Positions 1 to 7,525 are shown, numbered from the stretch's first letter. The stretch is 19,852 nt of DNA from Treponema sp. (GCA_031258505.1 JAIRMT010000056.1:1-19852), one strand, 5' to 3'. A program made the numbers and translations. Notes: generated from the sequence alone by a model not told the origin.

Positions 1-415
1 CTAGAGGTTAGTTCCCATAAGGAACTAGGTGTTAGTTCCTAGAGGAACTAGGTGTTAGTTCCTAGAGGAACTAGGTGTTAGTTCCCATAAGGAACTAGAG
101 GTTAGTTCCCATAAGGAACTAGAGGTTAGTTCCTATAAGGAACTAGAGGTTAGTTCCCATAAGGAACTAGAGGTTAGTTCCTAGAGGAACTAGAGGTTAG
201 TTCCTAGAGGAACTAGGTGTTAGTTCCTAGAGGAACTAGGTGTTAGTTCCTAGAGGAACTAGAGGTTAGTTCCCATAAGGAACTAGGTGTTAGTTCCTAG
301 AGGAACTAGAGGTTAGTTCCCATAAGGAACTAGAGGTTAGTTCCCATAAGGAACTAGAGGTTAGTTCCCATAAGGAACTAGAGGTTAGTTCCTAGAGGAA
401 CTAGGTGTCAGTTCC
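1..415. repeat. Tandem array A of 23/24-bp palindromic units
   Basis: Seventeen units, plus a degenerate eighteenth at about 407-420, follow each other without any gap. Each unit is an inverted repeat TAGTTCC-loop-GGAACTA and then a 5-bp spacer. The loop is CATAA (8 units), TATAA (1) or TAGA (8). The spacer is GAGGT (10) or GGTGT (7). The only length change is the loop, so units are 24 or 23 bp. The first palindrome starts at 9 and the last full one at 386, exactly as these unit lengths predict. The window opens inside a preceding unit (CTAGAGG), so the array continues to the left. No frame is open through it because TAG recurs. There is no leader, no unique spacer and no cas gene, so it is not CRISPR. 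Function is unknown; a protein-binding array or an RNA/cruciform-forming element is possible. Confidence 0.95.
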
Positions 416-430
416 TACAGTATGACCGTT

Positions 431-776
431 GTTATGGTGTCTGACACCGAGAGCGGGGCAACGGGTATCTGGCGCCACGAGCGGGCAGTGTGTACTGGTA
501 TGTGTGGGGCCACAAGCGGGGCAGAGGAGCGGCGCGGGAGACGCGCAGCATTTGGTTGGGGCTCTTATGGTGTCTGACACCATAAGCGGGGCAATGGAGC
601 GGCGCGGGAGACGCGCAGCATTTGGTTGGGGCTCTTATGGTGTCTGACACCATGAGCGGGGACAGAGGAGAAGCGCGGCATACCGCGCAATAAAGGAGAA
701 GACAAAATGAACTTTCATAAGAGTATGACGGTCTGCTTCGTGTTGGTATGGTGTCTGACGCCATTAGCGGGGCAGG
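431..776 (+). repeat. Six degenerate copies of a porin signal-peptide segment
   Basis: A ~30-bp element of the form TATGGTGTCTGACACCA plus NNAGCGGGGCA recurs at about 431-461, 464-488, 496-523, 563-594, 633-662 and, inside the next gene, 743-774. The copies at 563 and 633 lie in a 70-bp direct repeat (511-580 and 581-650, with a partial third copy from 651). The last copy codes for WCLTPLAGQ, the end of the porin signal peptide. The first copy is preceded by AGTATGACCGTTGTT, which resembles AGTATGACGGTC in that same gene, and in one frame it reads WCLTPRAGQ. The upstream copies therefore look like duplicated and decayed pieces of the coding 5' end. The central part TGGTGTCTGACACCA is itself a palindrome, so a mobile palindromic element is the alternative. 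Confidence 0.85.
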
Positions 777-1885
777 ATATGCAGATTTCAGGACTGTTTG
801 ACAGTACCGTGAACCTTGCCGCAGGAGCGGGCAAAGATAAGGCGTTTTCCTACGGCATTGAGGAGTACGCTAACCTCCGCATACGTACGGACATCGGGGA
901 TTATGCGCGGTTTTACGGCGCATTTAACCTCATTGCTGCTGCGGGCAGTTCGCTTAACACTGCCGCTGCCATGAACGCAGCCGCATCAACGGGGTTTAGC
1001 TCTTCGCCGTACATCGCCGGCGACAACTACGCGGCGGCAATGGAACTAGAGCGCCTCTACTTTCAGGTAAACAGCGATGCGGTTGATGTTGTAGCCGGAC
1101 TCATGCCCCTGCGCTTTGGTTATGGGCAAGTCTTCGGGCCGTCGGACTTCATTAACCCCCGTAATATCCTGTTCCCCGATGCCAGACCTCGCGGCATCAT
1201 TGGCGCATCCGCCGCCTTCTATCCAGCGGCCGCGAAGGTACTTGCCTTTGCTGCCGCGCCTCAGAGCCTTATGGATGCCAGCGCCATAAACAGCGCTGGA
1301 CAAGGCTTCCGTTTCGGGCTTTCCGCAGACAATGACTGGAACTGGGGAAGCATACAGGCGCTCTATGTGTTCGAGACCCCGCAAAGCGCCTCGCCTGACG
1401 GCCGGCATCAGATAGGACTCTCGCTCAAAGCCGACGTGGAGCTGGGTCTGGTGCTGGACGCGCTCTACACATACAACCACGCCGCCAATAATGAGGCCAT
1501 TGATGACATCTCAGCCAGCGCCGGTTTCGACTACTCGCTCCTCGACGGCGACCTCTATATGCTGGCCGAGTACCTGTACAACGGCGCGTCCTCAATAACA
1601 GCGCGCTCGGCGACACCCGCGGGCCTGTTCGCCAAGCGCCACTACGTCTACGCCATGTTCCGATATATGTTCAGCGATTACACCAACGCCAGCCTGTCCT
1701 GCATGGCGGGCATTGAAGACGCCTCGTTTCTGCCAGTGGCTTCCTTTTACCACGAGTTATTTCAGGGCATGAGCCTGACGTTTTCAGCACAGTTCCCACT
1801 CGCCATTGATGACAAAGGAGAGTTTGCCCCGCAAACAATGGGGCAACATTTCAGCTTCACCACCAAAGCGCGCCTTCGTTTCTAA
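707..1885 (+). CDS. Porin-like outer-membrane beta-barrel protein
   Basis: This 392-residue protein has an N-terminal signal peptide (about residues 1-23: basic MNFHK, hydrophobic stretch, then LAGQ) and is otherwise Ala/Gly/Tyr-rich with alternating aromatic and polar residues. It ends in ARLRF; a terminal Phe is the usual mark of outer-membrane barrels recognised by the BAM machinery. There are no cytoplasmic enzyme motifs. The start is supported by AAAGGAG at 692-698, about 8 bases upstream. I infer an outer-membrane channel or structural barrel; the substrate is unknown. It stands alone: the next gene begins 102 bases later and is unrelated. The signal-peptide codons fall inside the repeated TGGTGTCTGAC element, and copies of that element fill the upstream 280 bases, so the promoter is obscured by repeats. 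Confidence is high for coding and moderate for the barrel assignment. Confidence 0.85.
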   Translation: MNFHKSMTVCFVLVWCLTPLAGQDMQISGLFDSTVNLAAGAGKDKAFSYGIEEYANLRIRTDIGDYARFYGAFNLIAAAGSSLNTAAAMNAAASTGFSSSPYIAGDNYAAAMELERLYFQVNSDAVDVVAGLMPLRFGYGQVFGPSDFINPRNILFPDARPRGIIGASAAFYPAAAKVLAFAAAPQSLMDASAINSAGQGFRFGLSADNDWNWGSIQALYVFETPQSASPDGRHQIGLSLKADVELGLVLDALYTYNHAANNEAIDDISASAGFDYSLLDGDLYMLAEYLYNGASSITARSATPAGLFAKRHYVYAMFRYMFSDYTNASLSCMAGIEDASFLPVASFYHELFQGMSLTFSAQFPLAIDDKGEFAPQTMGQHFSFTTKARLRF

Positions 1886-1899
1886 GCGGCGGCGTCGAG

Positions 1900-1921
1900 A
1901 AAAACCACAGAGGACGCGGAG
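1900..1921. other. Possible dispersed intergenic motif after the porin-like gene
   Basis: The sequence ACCACAGAGGACGCGGAG resembles the degenerate ACCACAGAGGACACGGAG-type motif that recurs between genes in many bacterial genomes. Only one copy is in this window. The rest of the gap 1886-1987 holds no clear terminator or promoter; a TTGACC at 1954-1959 has no good -10 partner. Confidence 0.3.
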
Positions 1922-1987
1922 TTGTTCTTTTTACATTCGCGCGCTAACGCGACTTGACCCAATAGAAGGTGTCAGAAAGGAGTTATT

Positions 1988-2701
1988 ATGCTGAAGAAAA
2001 TACGAAACAATCTCTTTCTTGTTATCCGCATCTTGTTAATACTCTCCATATTTGTAAATATAGGGATTGCGATTGCTGAGGGCTTGGAAAACCCGGATGA
2101 AAGCAAAGCGGAATTTTTCTCTCGAATCACGGACAACGTTGAATTAGTTTTCTGGTCTTTAGTTACTCTAGCTCTCAGCTTTGGTTCCACTCTCATTGAA
2201 AAACGTCAGAAGATTGATATACCAGATATCCTTGAAATTGTTATTGTGTTGTTTATTTGCGCCGGCGCGTTTTTAAGCGTTCAGTTTAACTTATACTACA
2301 CTGTTTTCTGGTGGGATGATTTACTGCATACCTTGTCAGGGGTCATTATCGGCTTTATCGGATTCATCGTTCTTTATAAGATCAATTATAAATTTAACAT
2401 GGATATCAGTCCTTTACTCATCGCGTTTTTCTCATTCACCTTTGCTGTTACTGCTGGCGTTATATGGGAGATGATGGAGTTCTGGTGTGATGTTTTTCTT
2501 CACACCGCCAATCAGAAATGGGATTTAGCAGACACGGAAATAATGATGGGGAAACCGTATCAGGGCAGCGGCTTACGGGACACCATGTCTGATTTAACAG
2601 TGGACAGCATCGGCGCGTTGATTACATCGATCATCACTTACTATATGTATAAGCACCAGAAGAAGAGAACGTTGGATGAAATGAGTAAGATGATAAAGTA
2701 G
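1988..2701 (+). CDS. DUF2238/YjdF-like integral membrane protein
   Basis: A 237-residue protein with about six membrane segments (roughly residues 10-31, 53-71, 81-101, 115-133, 142-163 and 210-227). Conserved-looking acidic and His residues sit at membrane edges: WWDDLLHTLSG near 108-118, IWEMMEFWCD near 159-168, and GLRDTMSDLTVDSIGA near 196-211. This order (D..H, E..E..D, then G..D..D.....G) matches the DUF2238 (YjdF) family as I know it, whose biochemical function is not established. It acts in the inner membrane. AAAGGAG at 1976-1982 places the ATG well. The gene is monocistronic as far as can be seen and is more AT-rich than the porin before it, which could mean a different origin. No terminator is evident downstream; only a weak 6-bp GCGGGG/CCCCGC pairing spans 2740-2784. 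Confidence 0.8.
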   Translation: MLKKIRNNLFLVIRILLILSIFVNIGIAIAEGLENPDESKAEFFSRITDNVELVFWSLVTLALSFGSTLIEKRQKIDIPDILEIVIVLFICAGAFLSVQFNLYYTVFWWDDLLHTLSGVIIGFIGFIVLYKINYKFNMDISPLLIAFFSFTFAVTAGVIWEMMEFWCDVFLHTANQKWDLADTEIMMGKPYQGSGLRDTMSDLTVDSIGALITSIITYYMYKHQKKRTLDEMSKMIK

Positions 2702-2781
2702 GAAGAGTGAACAAGGGAATCACATCAATCAGATTTAAGGCGGGGATGAGGGAAGGAGAGCGGCAGATTGTGTCTTAGCCC

Positions 2782-2844
2782 CGCGTCATACCGGAGTACC
2801 GGCGCGTCATACCGGAGTACCTGTGCGCCGTGCCGGAGTACCGG
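2782..2844 (+). repeat. Three tandem 21-bp repeats
   Basis: Units at 2782-2802, 2803-2823 and 2824-2844 share CGTCATACCGGAGTACC; the third is diverged. In the ilvD reading frame each unit gives a GVPVR-like segment, so the repeat seems to be an expansion of 21 bp of ilvD coding sequence at the edge of the decayed copy. Confidence 0.85.
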
Positions 2845-3029
2845 TACGCTTTCCAGCCATTGAGCGCATGGTTATGGCTGCGGCGCGACTTAACTGCCAT
2901 CAGTGTTTGTTTCGGGTGGTTTATGCTGGCTGGACGCAAAAACAACAAGCCGCTGACGCTTACTTTGACGCGGCTATAAGCGCGGGCAAGATGAGCGAAG
3001 CCGAGCTTGCCGAGATGGAGGCGGCGGAG
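2782..3029 (+). pseudogene. ilvD: Decayed ilvD fragment with 5' 21-bp triplication
   Basis: This stretch aligns with the N-terminal third of the intact ilvD downstream. Bases 2838-2862 match 3806-3830 (coding VPVRFPAI), 2862-2878 match 3911-3927 (MVMA), 2871-2894 match 3986-4009 (MAAARLN), and the match then continues through LAGRK and AGKMSEAELAEME to about 3029. Two internal deletions (about 80 and 60 bases) and at least one single-base deletion after the AARLN codons break the frame. No iron-sulfur Cys motif survives. The 5' end (2782-2844) is three 21-bp repeats; each reads as a 7-codon variant of the AGGVPVR segment. A 91-codon open frame (2823-3098) crosses it but has no ribosome-binding site and mixes in-frame and shifted homology, so I do not call it a gene. 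Confidence 0.85.
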
Positions 3030-3154
3030 TTTACGAGGCTTGCATTATACAGCAAGTTGCGGTATAACATAGGAATAGAAAGCTCAGAGAGCGTGTAGGC
3101 GGATAGAGAGAAAGGGCTTCCACGAAGGATAGTGAAAGGAGCAGAGGAGCAGAA

Positions 3155-3550
3155 ATGACCGAATGGGATTCTTTAGAAAGACTTGCTAGTTCTTTGTCCC
3201 CAATCCTAACGATGATTATAACTACCGCGATGGGGATTGTTTTTATCATTGGTTTTAGTAAGCATGGCATAGAGTTTATAAAGCATGGTTTCAAGCAAAC
3301 CTCCTTAGATGAATCTCTCGACAAACGGCTTAAAGACTTAGGCGAATCTTTCGATAAACGGTTTAAAGACCTAGACGAATCTCTAGGACAGAGGATCGAT
3401 GGCTTACATACCGAGCTTGATATGATAAAAAACAATCATTTTGGGCATTTGAAAAGTTACCTTGAGATATTGGATGGGATACTCCTTGATAAAAATATTA
3501 TCTCAAATAAAGAAAAAGCCCTGCTAGATAACGAATTGAAGGGTATGTAA
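3155..3550 (+). CDS. Small membrane-anchored coiled-coil protein, unknown function
   Basis: I do not recognise this 131-residue protein. One membrane segment lies at about residues 16-34. It is followed by three 11-residue repeats at 52-84 (DESLDKRLKDL, GESFDKRFKDL, DESLGQRIDGL), a hendecad pattern expected to form a coiled coil. At the DNA level this is a 33-bp tandem repeat at 3308-3406. The C-terminal third is charged and helical. AGAGGAG at 3143-3149 supports the ATG. Topology is probably a short N-terminus, one membrane anchor and a coiled-coil tail. It lies between the ilvD relic and intact ilvD, 57 bases from the ilvD start, and could be co-transcribed with ilvD, but nothing links it to amino-acid synthesis. 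The AT-rich codon use differs from ilvD, so it may be an insertion between two ilvD copies. Confidence 0.75.
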   Translation: MTEWDSLERLASSLSPILTMIITTAMGIVFIIGFSKHGIEFIKHGFKQTSLDESLDKRLKDLGESFDKRFKDLDESLGQRIDGLHTELDMIKNNHFGHLKSYLEILDGILLDKNIISNKEKALLDNELKGM

Positions 3551-3607
3551 CCCAAGATTCGCCAGTGAACATACGAAGAGAACGGATAAAATGGATGAGG
3601 AGTGAAT

Positions 3608-5275
3608 ATGCGAAGTGATATGGTAAAGAAAGGTATGGCGCGTGCGCCGCACCGCTCTCTGTTCAAAGCCCTGGGCTTTATTGAGGAAGAGCTGGATCGT
3701 CCGCTTATCGGGATTGTGGTGGCGGAAAGTGAAATTGTGCCTGGACATATCCACTTAGGTAATATAGCGAAGGCTGCTGCGGATGGTGTGCGTCTTGCTG
3801 GCGGGGTTCCAGTGCGTTTTCCAGCCATTGGGGTATGCGACGGCATTGCCATGGGGCATGAGGGTATGCGCTATTCACTGGTTACGCGGGAACTCATCGC
3901 GGATTCCATTGAGTGTATGGTTATGGCGCACGGGTTTGACGCGCTTATCTTTATCCCCAACTGCGACAAGATTGTACCGGGAATGCTTATGGCTGCGGCG
4001 CGGCTTAACCTGCCGTCGGTGTTTGTTTCAGGCGGGCCTATGCTGGCTGGACGCAAAAACGGGAAGCCGCTGACGCTTACCTCGATGTTTGAGGCAGTAG
4101 GCGCGGTGGGCGCGGGCAAGATGAGTGAGGCAGAGCTTGCCGAGATGGAGGAAGCGGCCTGTCCGGGCTGTGGTTCTTGTTCTGGTATGTTTACCGCTAA
4201 CTCCATGAACTGCGTTACTGAGGCGCTGGGACTCGCCTTACCCGGCAACGGCACGATTCCGGCGGTCATGGCCGAGAGGATACGGCTTGCCAAGAAGACG
4301 GGAATCATCGCTCTGGATGTTTTTAACAAAGATATTCGTCCCCATGCCATTCTCACGGAAAAGGCGTTTATGAACGCGCTGGCGCTGGATATGGCGCTTG
4401 GCTGTTCCACCAATACAGCGCTGCATCTGCCTGCCATCGCGCATGAGGCTGGATTCTCGCTTGAGGCCGGCAGTTTCCCAGAGCTTCTGAACAAGGTAAG
4501 CGCGATAACGCCTAACCTCTGTAAGCTGGCGCCGGCGGGCAATGACGCTATCGAAGACCTGCACGCTGCTGGTGGAGTGAGCGCGGTACTGGCCGAGCTT
4601 GCCAAAAAGCAGCTCATTGATACATCAGCGCTTACAGTATACGGAAGCCTCGCGGACGCGGTGAAAGGCGCGATAAATCGCAATCCCGCCATACTTCGTC
4701 CCATTGAAACCCCCTATTCTCCCACTGGCGGCCTGGCCGCCTTGCGCGGCAACCTTGCGCCAGACGCCTGCGTAGTCAAGCAAAGCGCGGTTGCGCCTGC
4801 CATGCTCAGGTTTGAAGGCGCGGCGCGTGTCTTTGACAGTGAGGAAGCTGCCTTTGACGCGATCATGGCTGGTAAAATCAAGGCTGGAGATGTGGTAGTG
4901 ATTCGCTATGAGGGACCTAAGGGTGGTCCGGGCATGAAAGAGATGCTGGCGCCCACTGCGGCGCTTGCCGGCATGGGGCTTGATGATAAAGTTGCCCTCA
5001 TCACTGACGGTCGTTTTTCCGGCGCAACCAAAGGCGCGGCTATTGGCCACGTTTCCCCAGAAGCTGCCGAAGGCGGACCCATTGCCCTGCTTGAGGAAGG
5101 CGACTGTATCGCTATCGACATTCCGGCGCGCTCCATCAACGTCAAGCTCAGTGACGCGGAACTTGCCCGCCGCCGCGCCGAGTGGAAACCCCTACCGCCA
5201 AAAGTCAGCCACGGCTACCTTGCCCGGTACGCAAAGCAGGTAACGTCGGCGTCAACAGGAGCTGTGTTTCAGTAA
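3608..5275 (+). CDS. ilvD: Dihydroxy-acid dehydratase
   Basis: Catalyses dehydration of 2,3-dihydroxy-isovalerate and 2,3-dihydroxy-3-methylvalerate to the 2-oxo acids of valine/leucine and isoleucine synthesis, in the cytoplasm. The 555 residues carry the expected motifs: VPGHIHL (about 44-50), PNCDKIVPGM with Cys119, CPGCGSCSG with Cys185, and near the C-terminus ITDGRFSGAT, whose Ser is the proposed catalytic base. The VPGH form (rather than PCN) is shared with the E. coli-type enzyme, which holds an oxygen-sensitive [4Fe-4S] cluster; this suits an anaerobe. A GTG at 3602 is in frame, but GAGGAG at 3597-3602 spaces correctly for ATG 3608, giving the familiar MRSDMVKKG start. leuB and cimA of the same pathway lie downstream on the opposite strand. 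A broken partial copy lies upstream. No promoter is obvious. Confidence 0.97.
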   Translation: MRSDMVKKGMARAPHRSLFKALGFIEEELDRPLIGIVVAESEIVPGHIHLGNIAKAAADGVRLAGGVPVRFPAIGVCDGIAMGHEGMRYSLVTRELIADSIECMVMAHGFDALIFIPNCDKIVPGMLMAAARLNLPSVFVSGGPMLAGRKNGKPLTLTSMFEAVGAVGAGKMSEAELAEMEEAACPGCGSCSGMFTANSMNCVTEALGLALPGNGTIPAVMAERIRLAKKTGIIALDVFNKDIRPHAILTEKAFMNALALDMALGCSTNTALHLPAIAHEAGFSLEAGSFPELLNKVSAITPNLCKLAPAGNDAIEDLHAAGGVSAVLAELAKKQLIDTSALTVYGSLADAVKGAINRNPAILRPIETPYSPTGGLAALRGNLAPDACVVKQSAVAPAMLRFEGAARVFDSEEAAFDAIMAGKIKAGDVVVIRYEGPKGGPGMKEMLAPTAALAGMGLDDKVALITDGRFSGATKGAAIGHVSPEAAEGGPIALLEEGDCIAIDIPARSINVKLSDAELARRRAEWKPLPPKVSHGYLARYAKQVTSASTGAVFQ

Positions 5276-5399
5276 AGAATCCCGCCCCCTGCGGCGGTGA
5301 AAGCGATTCGCGCCATTCGTGGATACGTCTCCCAATAGGTGTTGATAGTCTTGCCGGCGGCGCATATAGTTGTGTGATTACTTTTTATGGAGACTATTT
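5276..5399. other. ilvD-rhaD gap, no clear signal
   Basis: In these 124 bases I see no convincing promoter or terminator. A short CCGC/GCGG pairing at about 5281-5294 lacks a T-run. ilvD and rhaD may be co-transcribed, but the distance does not prove it. Confidence 0.4.
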
Positions 5400-6236
5400 A
5401 TGGAAGAACTCTTAAAAGCGCCCTTTATCAAAGAGATTGCCCGAACCTGTAGCAATATGTATCGTCTTGGCTGGGATGAGAGGAACGCAGGAAACATCAG
5501 CCTGCTTCTTGAAGACGGAGTGATCAACGAGTACCTTGATGCAGCCAAAGTCATTCGCGTCATTGATATCAAGTTTGACGCAAGCCCGCTCTTGGGCAAA
5601 ACCTTTGTGGTAAGCGGCACGGGTAAGTATTTCAAAAATGTGGAGTATGAGCCGGAGGTGAATCTTGGGATTCTGCGTATCAGCGGCGATGGTTCCAAGG
5701 CCGACCTTTTGTGGGGACTGAGCGACGGCGGCGGGCCTACGAGTGAGCTTCCCGCCCACCTTATGAGCCACATTGAGCGGCTCAAGGTTGACCCTTTGAA
5801 CCGTGTGGTTACGCACTGTCATGCCACAAACCTCGTGGCCATGACCTATGTCCACAGCCTTGACGAGCGCACCTTCACCCGCACCCTATGGAAGATGTCC
5901 ATTGAAGCTATTGTTGTGTTCCCGGACGGTGTGAGCGTCTTGCCCTGGATGCTCTGCGGCACTGAGTCAATAGGCCGCGCCACAGCCGAGAAGATGCGCG
6001 TTTCGCGGCTCTGCGTGTGGGCGCACCACGGCATCTTTGGCGCGGGCAAGACCCTGGACGAAGCCTTTGGCCTCATTGAAACAGTTGAAAAAGCCGCTAC
6101 GGTCTATACCACAATAATGAACTCGCGGTTCCTCAGCAACATCAGCGACGAGCAGCTTCGCATCCTTGCCGACACCTTCAATGCGCCTTATCGTACTGAT
6201 TACCTTGACCCAGTCATCAAAGCAATAAACGTATAA
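5400..6236 (+). CDS. rhaD: Rhamnulose-1-phosphate aldolase
   Basis: Class II (zinc) aldolase that cleaves L-rhamnulose-1-phosphate to dihydroxyacetone phosphate and L-lactaldehyde in the cytoplasm. The 278 residues are close to the 274 of the E. coli enzyme. Visible motifs: NAGNIS (29-33), VSGTGKYF (71-78), TSELPAH with Glu116, THCHATNLVAMTY with His139 and His141, FPDGVSVLPW (174-183) and VWAHHGIFG with His209/210. These correspond to the E. coli Glu117, His141, His143 and His212 active-site set with a small offset. ATG 5400 has GGAG at 5389-5392, 7 bases upstream; the longer frame from TTG 5370 has no such site. No rhamnose kinase or isomerase is in the window, so it is separated from a normal rha operon or serves another deoxysugar route. 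It converges on leuB. Confidence 0.93.
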   Translation: MEELLKAPFIKEIARTCSNMYRLGWDERNAGNISLLLEDGVINEYLDAAKVIRVIDIKFDASPLLGKTFVVSGTGKYFKNVEYEPEVNLGILRISGDGSKADLLWGLSDGGGPTSELPAHLMSHIERLKVDPLNRVVTHCHATNLVAMTYVHSLDERTFTRTLWKMSIEAIVVFPDGVSVLPWMLCGTESIGRATAEKMRVSRLCVWAHHGIFGAGKTLDEAFGLIETVEKAATVYTTIMNSRFLSNISDEQLRILADTFNAPYRTDYLDPVIKAINV

Positions 6237-6239
6237 ACA

Positions 6240-6278
6240 TAAGCCGCTATGTCGTTAATACAACGAGATAGCGGCTTA
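6240..6278. terminator. Stem-loop between convergent rhaD and leuB
   Basis: TAAGCCGCTAT at 6240-6250 pairs perfectly with ATAGCGGCTTA at 6268-6278. After a G/G mismatch an inner TCGTT/AACGA stem closes on a 5-base loop. It sits just after rhaD and before the leuB stop, so it can end transcription from both sides. A long T-run is lacking on the plus strand, and the minus strand is only moderately T-rich. Confidence 0.7.
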
Positions 6279-6322
6279 CCCTTTGGCTTAGGAGCGTACT
6301 ATGTGTTTATCTTGGCTGCTCC

Positions 6323-7453
6323 CTACTGTTCCAGCGCCTTCAACACCGCTTTACCCATAGCTTTTGTTCCCACGATTTTTTCACCGCCGCCAGCGCTCCT
6401 CGTGGCAATGTCCCGTGTACGCAGCCCCGCGTCCAGCACGGCGTTCACCGCCGCCTCAATAGCAACGGCTTCTGTTTCCAAGGCAAACGAATAACGCAGC
6501 ATCATTGCGGCAGACAGTATCGTGCCTAAGGGGTTGGCGATGTCCTGACCAGCAATGTCTGGCGCGGACCCGTGAATCGGCTCGTACATACCCATTGGCC
6601 GGCCATCTTTGGCAAGCGGGTCAGTGGGACTGCCAAGGCTGGCCGACGGCAGCATTCCGATGGAGCCGGTCAATACTGAGGCTTCATCCGAAAGTATGTC
6701 GCCAAAGAGGTTTGAGGTAACAATAACGTCGAACTGTCCCGGGGCGCGGATAAGCTGCATCGCGCAGTTATCCACGTACAGATAACTTGTCTCAATGTCT
6801 GGGTAGTCCTTTGCCACAAGCGCACAGACCTCCCGCCAGAAGCGCGAAGACTCAAGCACATTAGCCTTGTCCACAAGGCAGAGCTTTTTACGGCGCACAG
6901 CTGCGGCGGCATAGCCCACGCGCAGTACGCGCTCAATTTCGTTCCACGAGTAGCGCTCAGTGTCAAACGCCTCCTTACCATCGCCGCTCCGTCCCCGCTC
7001 GCCAAAATACAGGCCGCCGGTGAGTTCCCGCACAATAAGCAGGTCGAAGCTCGGCTTCCCGTCCGGGTTACTAGCGATGAGTACCTCGTCTTTGAGCGGA
7101 CAGGCAGTACGAAGCTGGGGTAAAAGCGCCGCAGGCCGCAGGTTAGCGAAGACGCCGAGACCAGAACGCAGTCCCAGCAAAGCTCGCTCAGGCCGCAGGT
7201 GTCCGGGCAAGCTTTCCCAGCGCGGCCCACCTACCGCGCCCAGAAGCAGGGCGTCACATTCCTTTGCAGTCGCCAGCGTAGACGCCGGCAATGGGTCGCC
7301 GCTACTGTCAATAGCCTTGCCGCCAGCCTCAAGTTCCACATAGTTAAACACATGGCCGTACTTATCGCCCACAGCGTCAAGTATCTCAGTCGCCGGCTCT
7401 ACAACCTCTGGTCCTATCCCGTCTCCGGGAACTAACGCGATTGAATAGTTCAT
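6323..7453 (-). CDS. leuB: 3-isopropylmalate dehydrogenase
   Basis: NAD-dependent oxidative decarboxylation of 3-isopropylmalate in leucine synthesis; in organisms with citramalate synthase the same enzyme also acts on 3-methylmalate for isoleucine. The 376 residues begin with the family's LVPGDGIGPEVV (about 7-18). They contain LLLGAVGGPRW, LRSGLGVFANLRPA, the substrate-loop RELTGGLYFGERG, Lys-Ala-Asn in VDKANVL, the metal-binding NLFGDILSDEASVLTGSIGMLPSASLG segment and the NAD-binding EPIHGSAPDIAGQDIANP. Length is typical. The ATG is preceded on its strand by AGAGGTG. A sigma70-like promoter lies upstream. cimA lies upstream on the same strand, which fits a shared role, but the promoter in the 231-base gap means leuB can be transcribed alone. 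Confidence 0.97.
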   Translation of the reverse strand: MNYSIALVPGDGIGPEVVEPATEILDAVGDKYGHVFNYVELEAGGKAIDSSGDPLPASTLATAKECDALLLGAVGGPRWESLPGHLRPERALLGLRSGLGVFANLRPAALLPQLRTACPLKDEVLIASNPDGKPSFDLLIVRELTGGLYFGERGRSGDGKEAFDTERYSWNEIERVLRVGYAAAAVRRKKLCLVDKANVLESSRFWREVCALVAKDYPDIETSYLYVDNCAMQLIRAPGQFDVIVTSNLFGDILSDEASVLTGSIGMLPSASLGSPTDPLAKDGRPMGMYEPIHGSAPDIAGQDIANPLGTILSAAMMLRYSFALETEAVAIEAAVNAVLDAGLRTRDIATRSAGGGEKIVGTKAMGKAVLKALEQ

Positions 7454-7467
7454 AACACCTCTTTAAG

Positions 7468-7489
7468 CAGATTTATTTATGCAAATCTG
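7468..7489 (-). promoter_or_regulatory. Inverted repeat in the leuB 5' untranslated region
   Basis: CAGATTT and AAATCTG (7 bp, perfect) flank an 8-base centre between the leuB promoter and its ribosome-binding site. It may be an operator or an mRNA hairpin. No T-box or leader peptide rich in Leu codons was seen. Confidence 0.45.
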
Positions 7490-7496
7490 AAATAAA

Positions 7497-7525
7497 ATAC
7501 TACAGATCTCGCGTTACCCGGTCAA
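7497..7525 (-). promoter_or_regulatory. Predicted sigma70 promoter of leuB
   Basis: Read on the minus strand: TTGACC (7520-7525), 17-base spacer, TAGTAT (7497-7502). The leuB ATG is about 44 bases downstream of the -10. Confidence 0.6.

Noticed and set aside
1..415. CRISPR array
   Set aside because: Units are contiguous 23/24-bp palindromes with only 5-bp near-constant spacers; there are no unique spacers and no cas genes.
429..647. A 72-codon ORF upstream of the porin-like gene
   Set aside because: It consists of degenerate copies of the signal-peptide repeat and has no ribosome-binding site.
2823..3098. A 91-codon gene
   Set aside because: It is the decayed ilvD copy: homology switches frame, key Cys motifs are missing and there is no ribosome-binding site.
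3871..4704. Long minus-strand ORFs opposite ilvD
   Set aside because: They are shadows of the GC-rich ilvD codons with no recognisable protein features.
4757..4769. GCGCCAGACGCC in ilvD as another palindromic element
   Set aside because: It codes for the normal LAPDA segment of IlvD, has no insertion relative to the family and lacks the paired arm.
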